Origin: Anniella stebbinsi
Lineage: Eukaryota > Chordata > Lepidosauria > Squamata > Anniellidae
DNA: 64,000 bases
Reading direction: 5' to 3'
Assembly (NCBI GenBank): GCA_029215795.1
Contig: JARDYH010000002.1
Span: 293,849,973 to 293,913,972 of the forward strand
Part shown: positions 48,301-55,918 of the stretch, one piece after another
Layout: the number at the start of each line of letters is the position of its first letter
Numbering within the stretch: position 1 is the first letter of the stretch
The notes under the pieces: generated by a model
The model's input: only the letters and a program-made list of their open reading frames with translations
Databases searched by the model: none
Told to the model about the DNA's origin: nothing
Translations under genes and position numbers: made by a program

Positions 48301-51300
48301 GGTCACTTCTACCGGTATGGCAATGCTGCACTTGAAGCAAGGCCTCATGTGTGTGTGTGATGGCCTCTTAATGGAGAGAGCATATCATTCTAGGCCAGCT
48401 AACTTTATACTATGTGTATATCAGTTATTACTTTCAACACTGTACAGCAATAAAACTGGTTTGTTTTTAACATCTAGCATTTTACTGTAAACTGAAGGTA
48501 AAAGGCTGAAGTAATGTTAGGATAGGATTGCATCTGTAGGTAGAAGAGAACAGCTCCAAACATTTTATTGATTTCTGCTCCCCCTACTTTTGTACAGAGA
48601 TACTATAGCAAATACATTTTTCAGGGCTGGTAAAGAAATGGTTAGTTCGATCTTAACTATACTTTTTGCTTTGTACAATAAAAAGGCCATACATCTCTTG
48701 TGCATGGGACTGATACGTGATGGTATGCAACTTCTTTCCACAGTCAGACTGCCAGGTGCACCTGCAGCCACAGCTCCTGCCACCCAACATGGAGGAGTAT
48801 ATGAACAGCCTTCTCACAGCTGTGCTGCCTTCCATTCTCAATAAGTTCCGCATTTACTTAAGCTTGTTGAGACTGCTGGATTACAGCATATCTGATGAAG
48901 TGACCAAGGTACAGAGAACTTTGTCTTATCAGTGTCTATTATAGATCTGAGTATTTGATTTGGGACTAAATAATTCTCTCTAGACTGCTGTATCTCTCTG
49001 AAGCAGTGTTATCTTGCACATTACCTGTATCAACCTGAACAGGTGCTCCTCCATCCAACTAGAAATGGGATCTCAATGGCTCAACTCGGATGACACGATA
49101 GTCAATGGTGGGGTAATAATCAACTTTACAGTTGTTCAACTAGGGGGTACTCCCCACACAACATGGTCATAAATAATCAACTGTGGTGTGGATTAGGATC
49201 AGCACTGAGTTGACTATGGCAGCATTTGGATGACACAATAGTCAAAACAACTGACGATTGTTTCCCCCGCACCAGTTGTTTATTGTGTCGTCCGAATTGA
49301 GCCAATGTCTTCTGTTTACACTTTAGAAACGCTTGAAAGGGCCTCTAGTTCAGCCCATTGTTTCCTGACAAATACGAAGTACTTGCCAAGAACAAGTTAA
49401 ATTGTTCATTATTAGGAAGTAAGTTCATTTGTCATGAACAGGTAGTGTGTATTGAGCAATGTAGCTAACATGGGTCTGATTTTCTCACATTTTGCCAGTC
49501 TGGGAACTACATTCTCATTTTCAGTAAAAAGTTTTGTTAATACTGCATTGCATTCCTACTCAAGTAAAGTGGCTAGAAATAGCATGGGAGTGTGGGAAAT
49601 GTCTACTTTGAATAGCGAGTAAACAATCCTTCCTACCTAGAATTTGATACGTCTCAAAAAAAAAAGTGGAATAATACAAGTGAAATAACTTTAGTTTAAG
49701 ACTTGTATATTAAACCTTATATTTAGATAGAATAAAGACTTAACGCCTGCATTTAATCAAATCTGTTTGACAGGCAGTAGAAGATGATTTTGTGGAAATG
49801 CGTAAAAATGACCCTGAGAGTATCACAGCTGATGATCTTCATAGAACACTGCTTGTAGCCAGGTAAGGGGTCCAAATGCAATTCAGCATCACAACAAATA
49901 CTTCTTAGTTTCTTGAGGTATCACTCACCCAAGAGACCATATACTTTGACTCAGCTTTGTATTTGTCTCTTTCTGGACTTTCTCCTCTATGGCTCACTTA
50001 CCACCACTATTTATTTCCTTATAGTCACTCATCTTTTTTCCACCATTTGAGTATGAGGATTTTTTTTCTCTGGCAAACAGCTGTACTCTATAAGTTAGAT
50101 GGTAACCAGGCTCTGACTGCTGCACATGGCTAAGTTTAAGGCACATCTTGTAAATATCATGCAATCCCACTTTCCTAGAAGCTGTTAAATAAAAAAATGA
50201 GTCATAATACTTGACCTGGCTTGCAAAGAAAATATCTAGAATTGCTAGTTTCTACAATCAAGTCGTACCATTATCAAGTGCCTAAATTAACCAAGCCTGC
50301 AGGTCCATATTCTACACACTCACATGCAAAAGGATTATGGGAGTATACATGAACCAAGGTTTGCCCCTGAATGATCACATGGGAGCTACAGCAAGGAATC
50401 TCCTTTTCAAGTTATTTCCGGTTAGTTGCCATCACTCCCTTCTTGGAAGATAGAAACTTTGTTTCTATCCTTTGTGCCGGGGGTGAGTAACCTGTGACCT
50501 TCCCTTCATCCCTGACCATTGACCATGCTGGCTGGGGCTGATGGGAGTTATAGTAAATACCTGGATGGTTATAGGTTCCGCACCTCTGCTGTATGCTCTG
50601 TTAATTTTCAATTTGCTTTCTGCCCCTGAAGTCTGTCTGGAAGACATAATTGCTTATCCAGATGTTTATCCAAATGTAGGAAGGCATGTGACAAGTGCTT
50701 TCATAACTGCACTGGCCACCCCATTCAAGATGGGTTACTAATTTAGCCCTAAATGGGCCCATCCTACCTCAAGGAATGCCTCTTCCTGCACCTCCCCACA
50801 ACGTGTTTGAGTTCTGGATTTCAGGGAGCCTTGTTCCTTAGCAGTTTAGAGCTGGATTTTTCCTTAGTGACATTAGTTGCAGACTACCCTTAAAGTTAGT
50901 GAAAAAGCACTTTGGGATATTTAATGTTGGTATGCACAACTAGCAGCTGTGGGATAAAATATCTGATTGCATATATAATTTGTTATCTATGTAAGTAGAA
51001 CTTTTCCAGAGTCAGGCTAACTGAGATTTGAGGTTCTCAGGAGTCAAATGAATGCATTAGATAAGCTATAATATGGTAACACATACAGTTTTGGCTATTA
51101 TTTGTCTCTTTGCCTTTACAGAAACTGTATTAAAATACAGCAGAAATTTCGGTGAGGTATTAATTGTAGTATAGAGTAGCCTATTGCTCAATGCTTTTCT
51201 ATCACTCAGATTAGTAGAGTTAAAGCCTGTGCTTTTACAACTCACCTGCACTTCTTGCCTACAGGTTCCTTTCTCTGAGTGCTGGACAGACAACACTGTC

Positions 51301-51391
51301 AAGAGAACGGTGGCTAAGAGCAAAGCAACTGGAAGCATTGCGTAAAGCCAGACTACAACAGCAGAAATGTGTAAATGGAAATGAACTCTAA
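22446..51391 (+). CDS. MCMBP: MCM complex-binding protein, complete, 16 coding exons
   Basis: Nuclear protein that binds MCM3-7 in place of MCM2 and helps assemble, unload or recycle MCM helicase complexes; needed for normal replication and sister-chromatid cohesion (family knowledge). Exons sum to 1908 bp, i.e. 635 residues plus stop; human is 642. The frame runs from [19 protein letters not shown] to [11 protein letters not shown] then TAA, with no internal stop. Recognisable blocks are [69 protein letters not shown] and [20 protein letters not shown]. The segment around residues 144-190 ([14 protein letters not shown]) is variable and acidic. Fourteen introns are GT-AG; intron 5 is AT-AC. 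The gene is divergent from SEC23IP and convergent with INPP5F. Confidence 0.98.
23019..23373. mobile_element. GC-rich 355-bp fold-back element with 3-bp duplication
   Basis: Left end GGCCCCCTCCACA and right end TGTGGAGGAGGCC are inverted repeats, and ACT flanks both sides (23016-23018, 23374-23376). The interior is packed with AATGCGC/GCGCATTA words and CpG and includes the hairpin AATGAGCCTTCAAGGCTCATT. GGC ends and a 3-bp duplication again suggest a Harbinger-like MITE. Confidence 0.65.
23388..23478. repeat. Perfect 32-bp inverted repeat
   Basis: Arms 23388-23419 and 23447-23478 are exact complements around a 27-base loop. The arms begin and end with CTTTAAAGCGCTTTATAAC and its complement. 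A CGCTTTAAAG..TAGTGTAGATCCGCCCC end follows, typical of a fold-back DNA element. Confidence 0.75.
24024..24492. mobile_element. Long diverged relative of the GGCTCAGTTCGGACGACAC element
   Basis: Starts GGGTTCGGACGACACGC and includes GTGGGGAGTACCCCCTCAAT and AATCAACTGTGGAGTTGAC, which match inner parts of the 226-bp elements in reverse. The right end is not clear. Confidence 0.5.
24956..25080. repeat. Palindromic ACAACTCCCATCA-type element, copy 2
   Basis: GGCCCTCCAGATGTTTTGGC..TACAGCTTCCATCATC and GGCTGATGGGAATTGTAGAG..CTGGAGGGGCCCAC are inverted halves. Confidence 0.65.
25916..26001 (+). CDS. MCMBP: MCMBP coding exon 2
   Basis: Acceptor TTTATTCCAG; donor GTAAGA. Reads [20 protein letters not shown] then LKENNATNW. 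Confidence 0.96.
26177..26356. repeat. Fold-back element with TTTCTTCAATTCTAA ends
   Basis: CCTGTTTCTTCAATTCTAA at the left and TTAGAAGCAAAGAAATACG at the right are imperfect inverted repeats. Inside, AATGGGATGCGTCTTAGGAT and GGTGCATCTTACTATCGATG repeat the theme. Confidence 0.5.
26769..27276. mobile_element. 508-bp relative of the GGCTCAGTTCGGACGACAC element
   Basis: Starts GGCTCAGTTCAGAAAAC, ends GTATTGTCTGAAAATCC. It contains GGAGGTACTCCCCACACAAC and a pyrimidine-rich core shared in opposite orientation with 24024-24492, plus many CTCCACCGTTG repeats. Heavily mutated ends; flanks do not match. Confidence 0.5.
27961..28085. repeat. Decayed CCCATTGATTTCAGTGGG-type repeat
   Basis: AATCAATAGAATAGGTTTG..CTCCCATTGATTTCAGTGGG..TACTCTTAGGTATGACC is a reptile repeat type of uncertain class, related to the element at 12433. 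Confidence 0.35.
28256..28396 (+). CDS. MCMBP: MCMBP coding exon 3
   Basis: Acceptor TTTTGTACAG; donor GTAAGT. Forty-seven codons: [20 protein letters not shown], then [20 protein letters not shown]. Confidence 0.97.
28738..29085. repeat. TGGGTTATTTAACCCA-family element, copy 1
   Basis: GTGGGTTATTTATTTAACCC near the left and TCATGGGTTAAATGACCCAT near the right. The interior (ATCCATGGTCTGTTTTAGAG, CAGAATCCATGCTCACCAAA) aligns with 37985-38290. Confidence 0.5.
30420..30461 (+). CDS. MCMBP: MCMBP coding exon 4 (42-bp small exon)
   Basis: Fourteen codons, [14 protein letters not shown], between acceptor TTCTTAAACAG and donor GTAAGT. Phase 0 on both sides. Confidence 0.96.
30940..31120 (+). repeat. 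Decayed repeat (GAGTAGCTGTGTTACTCC type)
   Basis: GAGTAGCTGTGTTACTCCAT..CAAAAGCAATAAAG..AAGACTAACAAGCTCCTTGT..AAGTCTGCTTCATCCA follows a repeat I know from many reptiles and turtles; its class is uncertain to me. Confidence 0.45.
31286..31305 (+). repeat. (AGCC)n microsatellite
   Basis: Five tandem AGCC units. Confidence 0.8.
31725..31916 (-). mobile_element. tRNA-Ala-derived SINE
   Basis: On the minus strand the 5' head has an A box (GCAGCTCAGTGGTAGAGC, 31908-31891) and a B box (GGTTCAATCCC, 31862-31852), with a TGC-type anticodon region TTTGCATGC. The body ends AAGGCAGCTTCCTATG-type tail, as in CR1-mobilised SINEs. It is a SINE, not a working tRNA gene. Confidence 0.75.
32461..32562 (+). 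CDS. MCMBP: MCMBP coding exon 5
   Basis: Acceptor TCTATTCCAG. Thirty-four codons: [13 protein letters not shown], then [18 protein letters not shown]. No GT donor fits here; the frame ends GAA and the intron begins ATATCCTTT, the U12-type donor. Confidence 0.95.
32563..34029 (+). other. MCMBP: MCMBP intron 5: AT-AC, U12-type (minor spliceosome)
   Basis: Donor ATATCCTTT at 32563-32571 matches the U12 consensus in all nine positions. TCCTTAAC at 34011-34018 matches the U12 branch-site consensus and lies 11 bases before exon 6. The last two intron bases are AC. Exons on both sides match MCMBP protein exactly across the join (WMKE|AYTS), so the boundary is forced. There is no polypyrimidine tract before the 3' site, as expected for this class. 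Confidence 0.93.
34030..34159 (+). CDS. MCMBP: MCMBP coding exon 6
   Basis: Begins directly after an AC 3' splice site. Reads [20 protein letters not shown], then [16 protein letters not shown], 43 codons plus one base. The donor GTATCC is the only usable one, because TGA follows in frame. Confidence 0.94.
34785..34855 (+). repeat. Short CR1/SINE-like tail
   Basis: GAGATGGATGCTTGGTCTGA..TCCAGCAAAGCTCTTTATG resembles the last bases of CR1 elements and of the SINE at 31725. Confidence 0.4.
35739..35890 (+). CDS. MCMBP: MCMBP coding exon 7
   Basis: Acceptor TTTAACTTGCAG; donor GTAATA. Reads [20 protein letters not shown], then [18 protein letters not shown]. Confidence 0.96.
36565..36665 (+). 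CDS. MCMBP: MCMBP coding exon 8
   Basis: Acceptor TTTGTGGCAG; donor GTAACA. Reads [20 protein letters not shown], then [13 protein letters not shown] plus two bases. Confidence 0.96.
36761..37419. mobile_element. Composite fold-back element, GGCTCAGTTCGGACGACA ends
   Basis: Left end GGCTCAGTTCGGACGACA and right end TGTCGTCCGAACTGAGCC are perfect inverted repeats over 18 bases. A second, nested start GCTGAATTCGGACGACTC is at about 37052. Between lie a LINE-like tail (37235-37310: CCCGCCTC..GAGGCGGG, ATT repeats) and a GC-rich block with GCGGCGGCCATTTTGG. Flanks do not show a duplication. Confidence 0.7.
37985..38290. repeat. TGGGTTATTTAACCCA-family element, copy 2
   Basis: GGTGGGTTATTTAACCCATG at the left and ACCATGGGTTATTATGTCAT at the right; the interior aligns with 28738-29085. 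Confidence 0.5.
38716..39032. mobile_element. 317-bp hAT-like fold-back element with 8-bp duplication
   Basis: Ends TAGGGTGACCATATGAAAA and TTTTCATATGGTCACCCTG are inverted repeats, and the halves are near-complementary along their length. CACTTGTG flanks both sides (38708-38715, 39033-39040). CAGGG-like termini and an 8-bp duplication are hAT hallmarks. A second copy lies at 56195-56450. Confidence 0.8.
40601..40773 (+). CDS. MCMBP: MCMBP coding exon 9
   Basis: Acceptor TATTTGCTAG; donor GTAAGT. Reads [20 protein letters not shown], then [20 protein letters not shown]. Confidence 0.96.
41640..42235 (+). mobile_element. CR1/L2-type LINE, 3' end of ORF2 and tail
   Basis: Translation around 41700-42070 gives [32 protein letters not shown] and [26 protein letters not shown], the C-terminal pattern of CR1/L2 reverse transcriptases. 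Frames are broken. It ends in a CTGATCCAGCACAGCTCTTC tail. Confidence 0.75.
42299..42342 (+). repeat. (GT)22 microsatellite
   Basis: Uninterrupted GT dinucleotides over 44 bases in MCMBP intron 9. Confidence 0.97.
43560..43780 (+). repeat. Pyrimidine-rich tract
   Basis: Long runs of CTTCCTC/CCTCC with short interruptions; no gene. Confidence 0.5.
43888..43945 (-). repeat. CR1/L2-like tail with (TTGA)n
   Basis: Minus strand reads TTCGGCTATGGGGCAGTATA then CAAATGCAATCAATCAATC, the same tail type as 10190-10378 but with a 4-bp microsatellite. Confidence 0.7.
44263..44386 (+). CDS. MCMBP: MCMBP coding exon 10
   Basis: Acceptor TCTTTGTTAG; donor GTAAGT. Reads [20 protein letters not shown], then [20 protein letters not shown]. 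Confidence 0.96.
46087..46204 (+). CDS. MCMBP: MCMBP coding exon 11
   Basis: Acceptor GTTGTCTAG; donor GTAAGA. Reads [20 protein letters not shown], then [13 protein letters not shown]. Confidence 0.96.
47080..47245 (+). CDS. MCMBP: MCMBP coding exon 12
   Basis: Acceptor TTCTTGGCAG; donor GTTGGT, a weak but in-frame GT. Reads [20 protein letters not shown], then [14 protein letters not shown], and ends QGQLDTR plus one base. Confidence 0.95.
47683..47742 (+). repeat. Short tandem repeat CACTTATTTTCATTTTAG
   Basis: The unit TTTTCATTTTAGCA recurs three times with CTTA insertions, in MCMBP intron 12. Confidence 0.7.
48181..48314 (+). CDS. MCMBP: MCMBP coding exon 13
   Basis: Acceptor GTGCCCCTAG; donor GTATGG. 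Reads [20 protein letters not shown], then [20 protein letters not shown]. Confidence 0.96.
48744..48908 (+). CDS. MCMBP: MCMBP coding exon 14
   Basis: Acceptor CTTTCCACAG; donor GTACAG. Fifty-five codons: [20 protein letters not shown], then [20 protein letters not shown] and SISDEVTK. Confidence 0.96.
49078..49303. mobile_element. 226-bp non-autonomous DNA element, copy 2 (Harbinger-like)
   Basis: Ends GGCTCAACTCGGATGACAC and TGTCGTCCGAATTGAGCC with AAT flanking both sides. Same length as, and nearly identical interior to, 2346-2571. It sits in MCMBP intron 14. Confidence 0.8.
49774..49862 (+). CDS. MCMBP: MCMBP coding exon 15
   Basis: Acceptor CTGTTTGACAG; donor GTAAGG. Reads [20 protein letters not shown], then DLHRTLLVA plus two bases. 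Confidence 0.96.
50479..50588. repeat. Palindromic ACAACTCCCATCA-type element, copy 3 (decayed)
   Basis: CCTTCATCCCTGACCATTGA..CCATGCTGGCTGGGGCTGAT..GGGAGTTATAGTAAATACC; the left half is shortened. Confidence 0.55.
51265..51391 (+). CDS. MCMBP: MCMBP coding exon 16 with stop
   Basis: Acceptor TTGCCTACAG. Reads [20 protein letters not shown], then [13 protein letters not shown] and the conserved C-terminus [11 protein letters not shown] at 51389-51391. Confidence 0.97.
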
Positions 51392-51900
51392 AGCTATAGT
51401 ACTTGTCTTGCTTACATGACTGCAAACTTTGCCTAATATATGTGGAGCTAATATGAGGGAGCTTATGTTTATATTGGGTTTTGTAGATAATTTATATCAA
51501 AGTTATAGCTGTTCTCAAACTTGAACACAATTTATGGTGTTCAATAGATACGCTGAAAATTTTGGAGCTTGTTTTGTAACCGAACTACCAACTACGGGAA
51601 AACTGTTTGATATTAAAGATTTACTATAAAATGCTATCTTTTCTAAAGACTGATATACTTTGTGGCCTCAATACACAGTAGGTGGGCACAAGACCACTAA
51701 CCTCATTGGGTTGGGGTGGTACTTGAGTTGGCAGGGAAAAATGGAGTTCATTGAGATATTTTGTAGCAAGCATTTGATATGCATTTGGCAGTAGCTTGAG
51801 TGGTAGGAGCTTTGGTGATGTTCACTGATGGCAAAGGTACAGGTTCTACACGTACATTTTGAGAAGCAGTTCCAATAAACAATTTAAATGGCTGAGGCAA
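51392..51900 (+). other. MCMBP: MCMBP 3' UTR with candidate poly(A) signals
   Basis: AT-rich sequence after the stop. ATTAAA at 51612-51617 is followed by a T/G-rich stretch and is the likely proximal signal. AATAAA at 51874-51879 is a distal candidate. The true end cannot be fixed from sequence. Confidence 0.55.
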
Positions 51901-53269
51901 GACTCATAAGTTCCAAAAACCTGAGGTTAGGTGGTTATATGCTGGACAATCCTACCCACACTTTATACAAAACCTGGACCAGCACAAATGTCTTGAAATG
52001 AATAGCTGGGTTTTGTTATTGAAAACGCAATCAAAGATGGTTGAAAATGTTAAGTTTCTCCAAAGCAGAATGGCCCAGGAAAGTTCTTTTCCATACATTT
52101 CATGTGCTGTGTGTTGCATAGGACTCAGTAAGACATTCCAGGAGTGTACACAGGATACTGGCTAGACTTATGTACTTCAGAATGAACATTCCTAACATAA
52201 GCAGGCTTTTTTTTCCAGAGAAACTTGTATACTAGTGCTGATTTAACTGAGGAATCCCTCCAGGCTTCTGAAGGAAACCCTGTTTGAAAACAGCTGTCCT
52301 AGACTAGCTGTGCACTGACATTTTCAAAATGTATCACTCCTTAGAAATATTGGGTAGAGTCAAATGAAGTCTTTCCACTGATGGAACTGCTTCCATCAGC
52401 AGAACTAGGAGGGTGTAATTCCCGCTCCCTTCTGTGTGTTCTCAATCTGCTCCAGAAGATTGGGAAACTCTCCCAAACAGATTTTCAGGGAGGTTGAAAG
52501 AGGGATTAAGTCCTGTCCTGCAAGCACGCTTCCATCCATTGTGTAGCCCCTCAAGAGCAAAATTTTCCCTGCCAATATAAGAACAGGTGCTTGGCTATTA
52601 CCAAGGGAAGAATTCTTCAGTCATGAAGCTCCCTACAAGGTAGCAAATGATTTCCAGTAATCTATAGGACTTCATTGTTTAGTCAGTTTCAAAGGCAGGG
52701 TTTTTTTTAAAGTGAGCTTTAACACAAGCACTTCACCAACAGGAGCTAAATACTAACTTGGGGCCACCTCTTTTAGAGGATGAGAGTCCTCTGAAATGGT
52801 GCCTAAGTGTTGTCTAAGAACAGTGTTTTTCCTTGATAGCCTTTTCAATATGTAAATTTCAGCAGATTTAATCAACTAAAATCCATGAATACCTAATATT
52901 AGATACTAAAATACATAATCAGGTGACAGTCCCCCTTCTTGATATCTTCCAGACATTCATGTCTGACATCCTTTAATTTGTTATCATATGGTGGTTTGAC
53001 ATAAGGATGCTCTTTCTTAGAATGGCCAGGCAGTTGTCCCTTCAGAGGTAACCACACCAAGGAATGGGCCAAGATGCCATCATTAAGGTATCCCTCAAAG
53101 TGGATACCTTAAAGTAGAGATTAATGCTGTAAAACTACATTCAAGAGGAATCGAGAGTATGAAAACTCAGTTTCAGCCCAATAACAGGAAGGCATGTATA
53201 TTTTAAAGTTGATGATCTAAAAAAGTTCTTCAAGTGTTTTCAACCATGTACACCAAAATGCTTATTTGA
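51901..53269. other. Intergenic stretch between convergent MCMBP and INPP5F
   Basis: AT-rich sequence with no exon or recognised repeat. A small palindrome AAGGTATCC..GGATACCTT lies at 53085-53110. Confidence 0.6.
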
Positions 53270-54765
53270 ATTTTTTTATTAAAATATTTCCAATAGGTCT
53301 CCCACATTAAAACAATGCTATTTAATTTTAAATATACTCACAAATTTATATAGACACTCAAAGAAAGGAACATACATTACAGCAGTAAGAAATAAATAAC
53401 AAAATGGAAACAGTATCAAAAGTATCAGACAAAAAAAAAGACAAATCAGATTAAGTTGATGATCACTTCTTTTATAGTAGAGATACTCGAAGACATACTA
53501 CCATTATGACACTTGTTAACTTCTTAGAACAGTACGTGCAGTCTAGCTATAGTACACATGTACTAACATACAGAGACCCTGGCTCTAGAATAAGGACTAC
53601 TGAGGCCATGAAGCACAAAATAGCAGTATCCAATGTTATTGTTTCTGCTGCTACATTCTACTATATAACAGCCACAAGACTGCTCTGGGAAACAACAGCA
53701 TGAGCTATAAGAATTTACCTCTTAGACATCAGGCTTTTGGAATTGGATTCCCAAGGCAAACATTTAAATGCAACCTCATTTCAGCCAATGCTGCAATAAA
53801 GCCAGAATTGGTCTCAACAGATTACAACTACTATAACTGTTTTGAAACACTTTAATCTGGTTTTAAATATCAGCAGTATGATTTTATGAGTGAGTAGATT
53901 TTTGTTTATGTTATTTTTTGGCGCTTTCCCACTAATGTTTAGGCAATATAATCTCTCATCATATGAACACAATAGCACACATCCGACATACTGCATTTAT
54001 TTTGAAGTTAAAGACCTTTTGTTTGTTCTTGAAAAAAGATGGTAGTCTAAGAGCAAGGAGCCAGTTCCATTACAGAAGACACACAATACCTTCCAGACAC
54101 ACTAAGATTTTTAAGGATTTTTTTAAAGTAACAAACTCCTTTCAGCAGCTGCCCTGCAAGATTTTATATATTACTAGATTAGATTACTCCACAGTACCAC
54201 AGCTATTGATTAACAGAGGTAGGAGGAAGGAAAGACAATAAACTTTTAGGCATACATATTTAAATTATCCCTTTGCAGAGACCCCTTTCCTTAGGAATGC
54301 AACTAGATCAAGGAACACAAATTTTAAAAATTAAAAAACATAAGTCTGAAAAATAAATAGGATGTCATCTTGTGAGTAAAATATTCACTGGTACAGTGCA
54401 AGATTAATAAGGTAACAGGTGTTCAGTACCAGCCCCTCACTATAAATACTCTACATAAATCAGAAGGCCTATGAAAACTCATCTCAGAGTTAATTGTGCA
54501 ACTGATCACTCAGACTAACAGCATGCACATCGGCCACCTGTGTATGAGCTACCTGTTTAGTATGGTTAACCTTCACCAGCTCAGCTGCCAGAGGATAATC
54601 CCGAAACCTGTTCAGAACCCACTTAACTTCTCCCAAACCTTTCTGTAAACATAGTTATTGGCATTTTTATACCAATACCCAGTGGCAGTTTGCCCCTCCT
54701 CCCCAGGGGTTATGTTACAAACCTTTTGTTTAGCAATATGTACAAGTTGATATTAGAGCTGAGCT
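53270..54765 (-). other. INPP5F: INPP5F 3' UTR (probable)
   Basis: AT-rich non-coding sequence after the INPP5F stop. On the minus strand AATAAA occurs at 53280-53275, about 1.5 kb past the stop, close to the human 3' UTR length as I recall it. The extent is inferred. MCMBP signals lie about 1.4 kb to the left, so the two 3' ends probably do not overlap. Confidence 0.5.
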
Positions 54766-55918
54766 CTAGATCTGAATTATCCGCGTCTGACACTGTGTAA
54801 ACATCTCTCTCAGTTCATTTGGTTGAATTTCATTTACAGATTCTGGTTCAATTGGGCTCTTCTGCACTTTAGCAACAGCAAAGTTGATCCCTTGGGTCAA
54901 ACCAGCTTGCGTAATATTAGCCACCTGGACCATGGAACTGCGGATCTTTGCAAAGGGTGAGACTGCCCTACTGCCGTTACTTTCTGCTGGTGAAGGAGTC
55001 ATATGAAATCCTGGCTCAACTTCAAGAACACTAGATGAAGAGCCTGGGCTATTTAGACACCTAGAAGAATTGGTCTGTTCAACCTTTAAGTACTGTGATC
55101 TCGTTTCTGAAAAAGGTACATCCAGTTTTGATGGCCTAGAAAGAGCCTCAGTTCTTCCCAAACAAGGTTCTGTATTCTTAGGAGTATTATTGCTAACATG
55201 ATTTGCTTCTTGCTGGGGTTTTTGAGCACCAATCTCAATTTCTGAAACACTGGTCATCTTAATTTGAGCATCCTGCACAAATCTGTGGCAATAAGCATCA
55301 ATTGGCTTAGTGAACTCCGCCGCTGCATTGTCAGTGGAAGGAATTTCCTGAGATGCTTTGCCTTCAGGTTCAGACTTGTTAGGTTGGTCTCCATACTGTG
55401 CAACATGGATTTCTGAAGGAACAGGGATGCTGATATTGATGTCACTGCTGCTTATAGACTGAGACCGACTGCCTAGACGAGGAGCAGAGGCAATGATACC
55501 ACAACTAGGTAGGACATAATCCACATTCTCTAAGGAGTCCATGAACTGCTGGTCATCATCAGATTTAGAATTTGTAAGAAAGTCATCTGAATGGAATGAG
55601 TCGTTATCTGAGGAAATCTCAATGTCTGATTCCACATTGACTTTAGTATCTGTCTGGGGATTTTCCATGGTTTCAAGACTACTGTCAGATTTCCAAAGAT
55701 TTACTTTCAGGTTGGGCTTTAAGAAGTTGACTTTCATTTCAGGCTTTGGAAAGTTCCCCAGCTTTCTAAGGTTGCTGATGTTTACATTGGATTTGGTTTG
55801 TTTCACTTTCTGATTAAGAGATGAGAACTTGCTCATTAAGTAGTTCTTCCCCTGAGCCAAGGAGCCTCTGTTCTGGGATCTAATACCAATGATGTCCTCA
55901 TGGGGTTTACTGCTCTTC
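54766..55918 (-). CDS. INPP5F: INPP5F last coding exon with stop
   Basis: Acceptor CTCAATTCACAG. The 1153-bp exon reads from KSSKPHEDIIGIRSQNRGSL through NYLMSKFSSLNQKVKQTKSN and DYVLPSCGIIASAPRLGSRS to FTQCQTRIIQI and TAG. The Ser/Asp-rich stretch ISSDNDSFHSDDF and the middle of the tail diverge from human most. Confidence 0.97.

Noticed and set aside
54766..55860. Stand-alone 364-residue gene
   Set aside because: It is the last exon of INPP5F; the frame continues upstream to a good acceptor at 55918 and joins the previous exon in phase.
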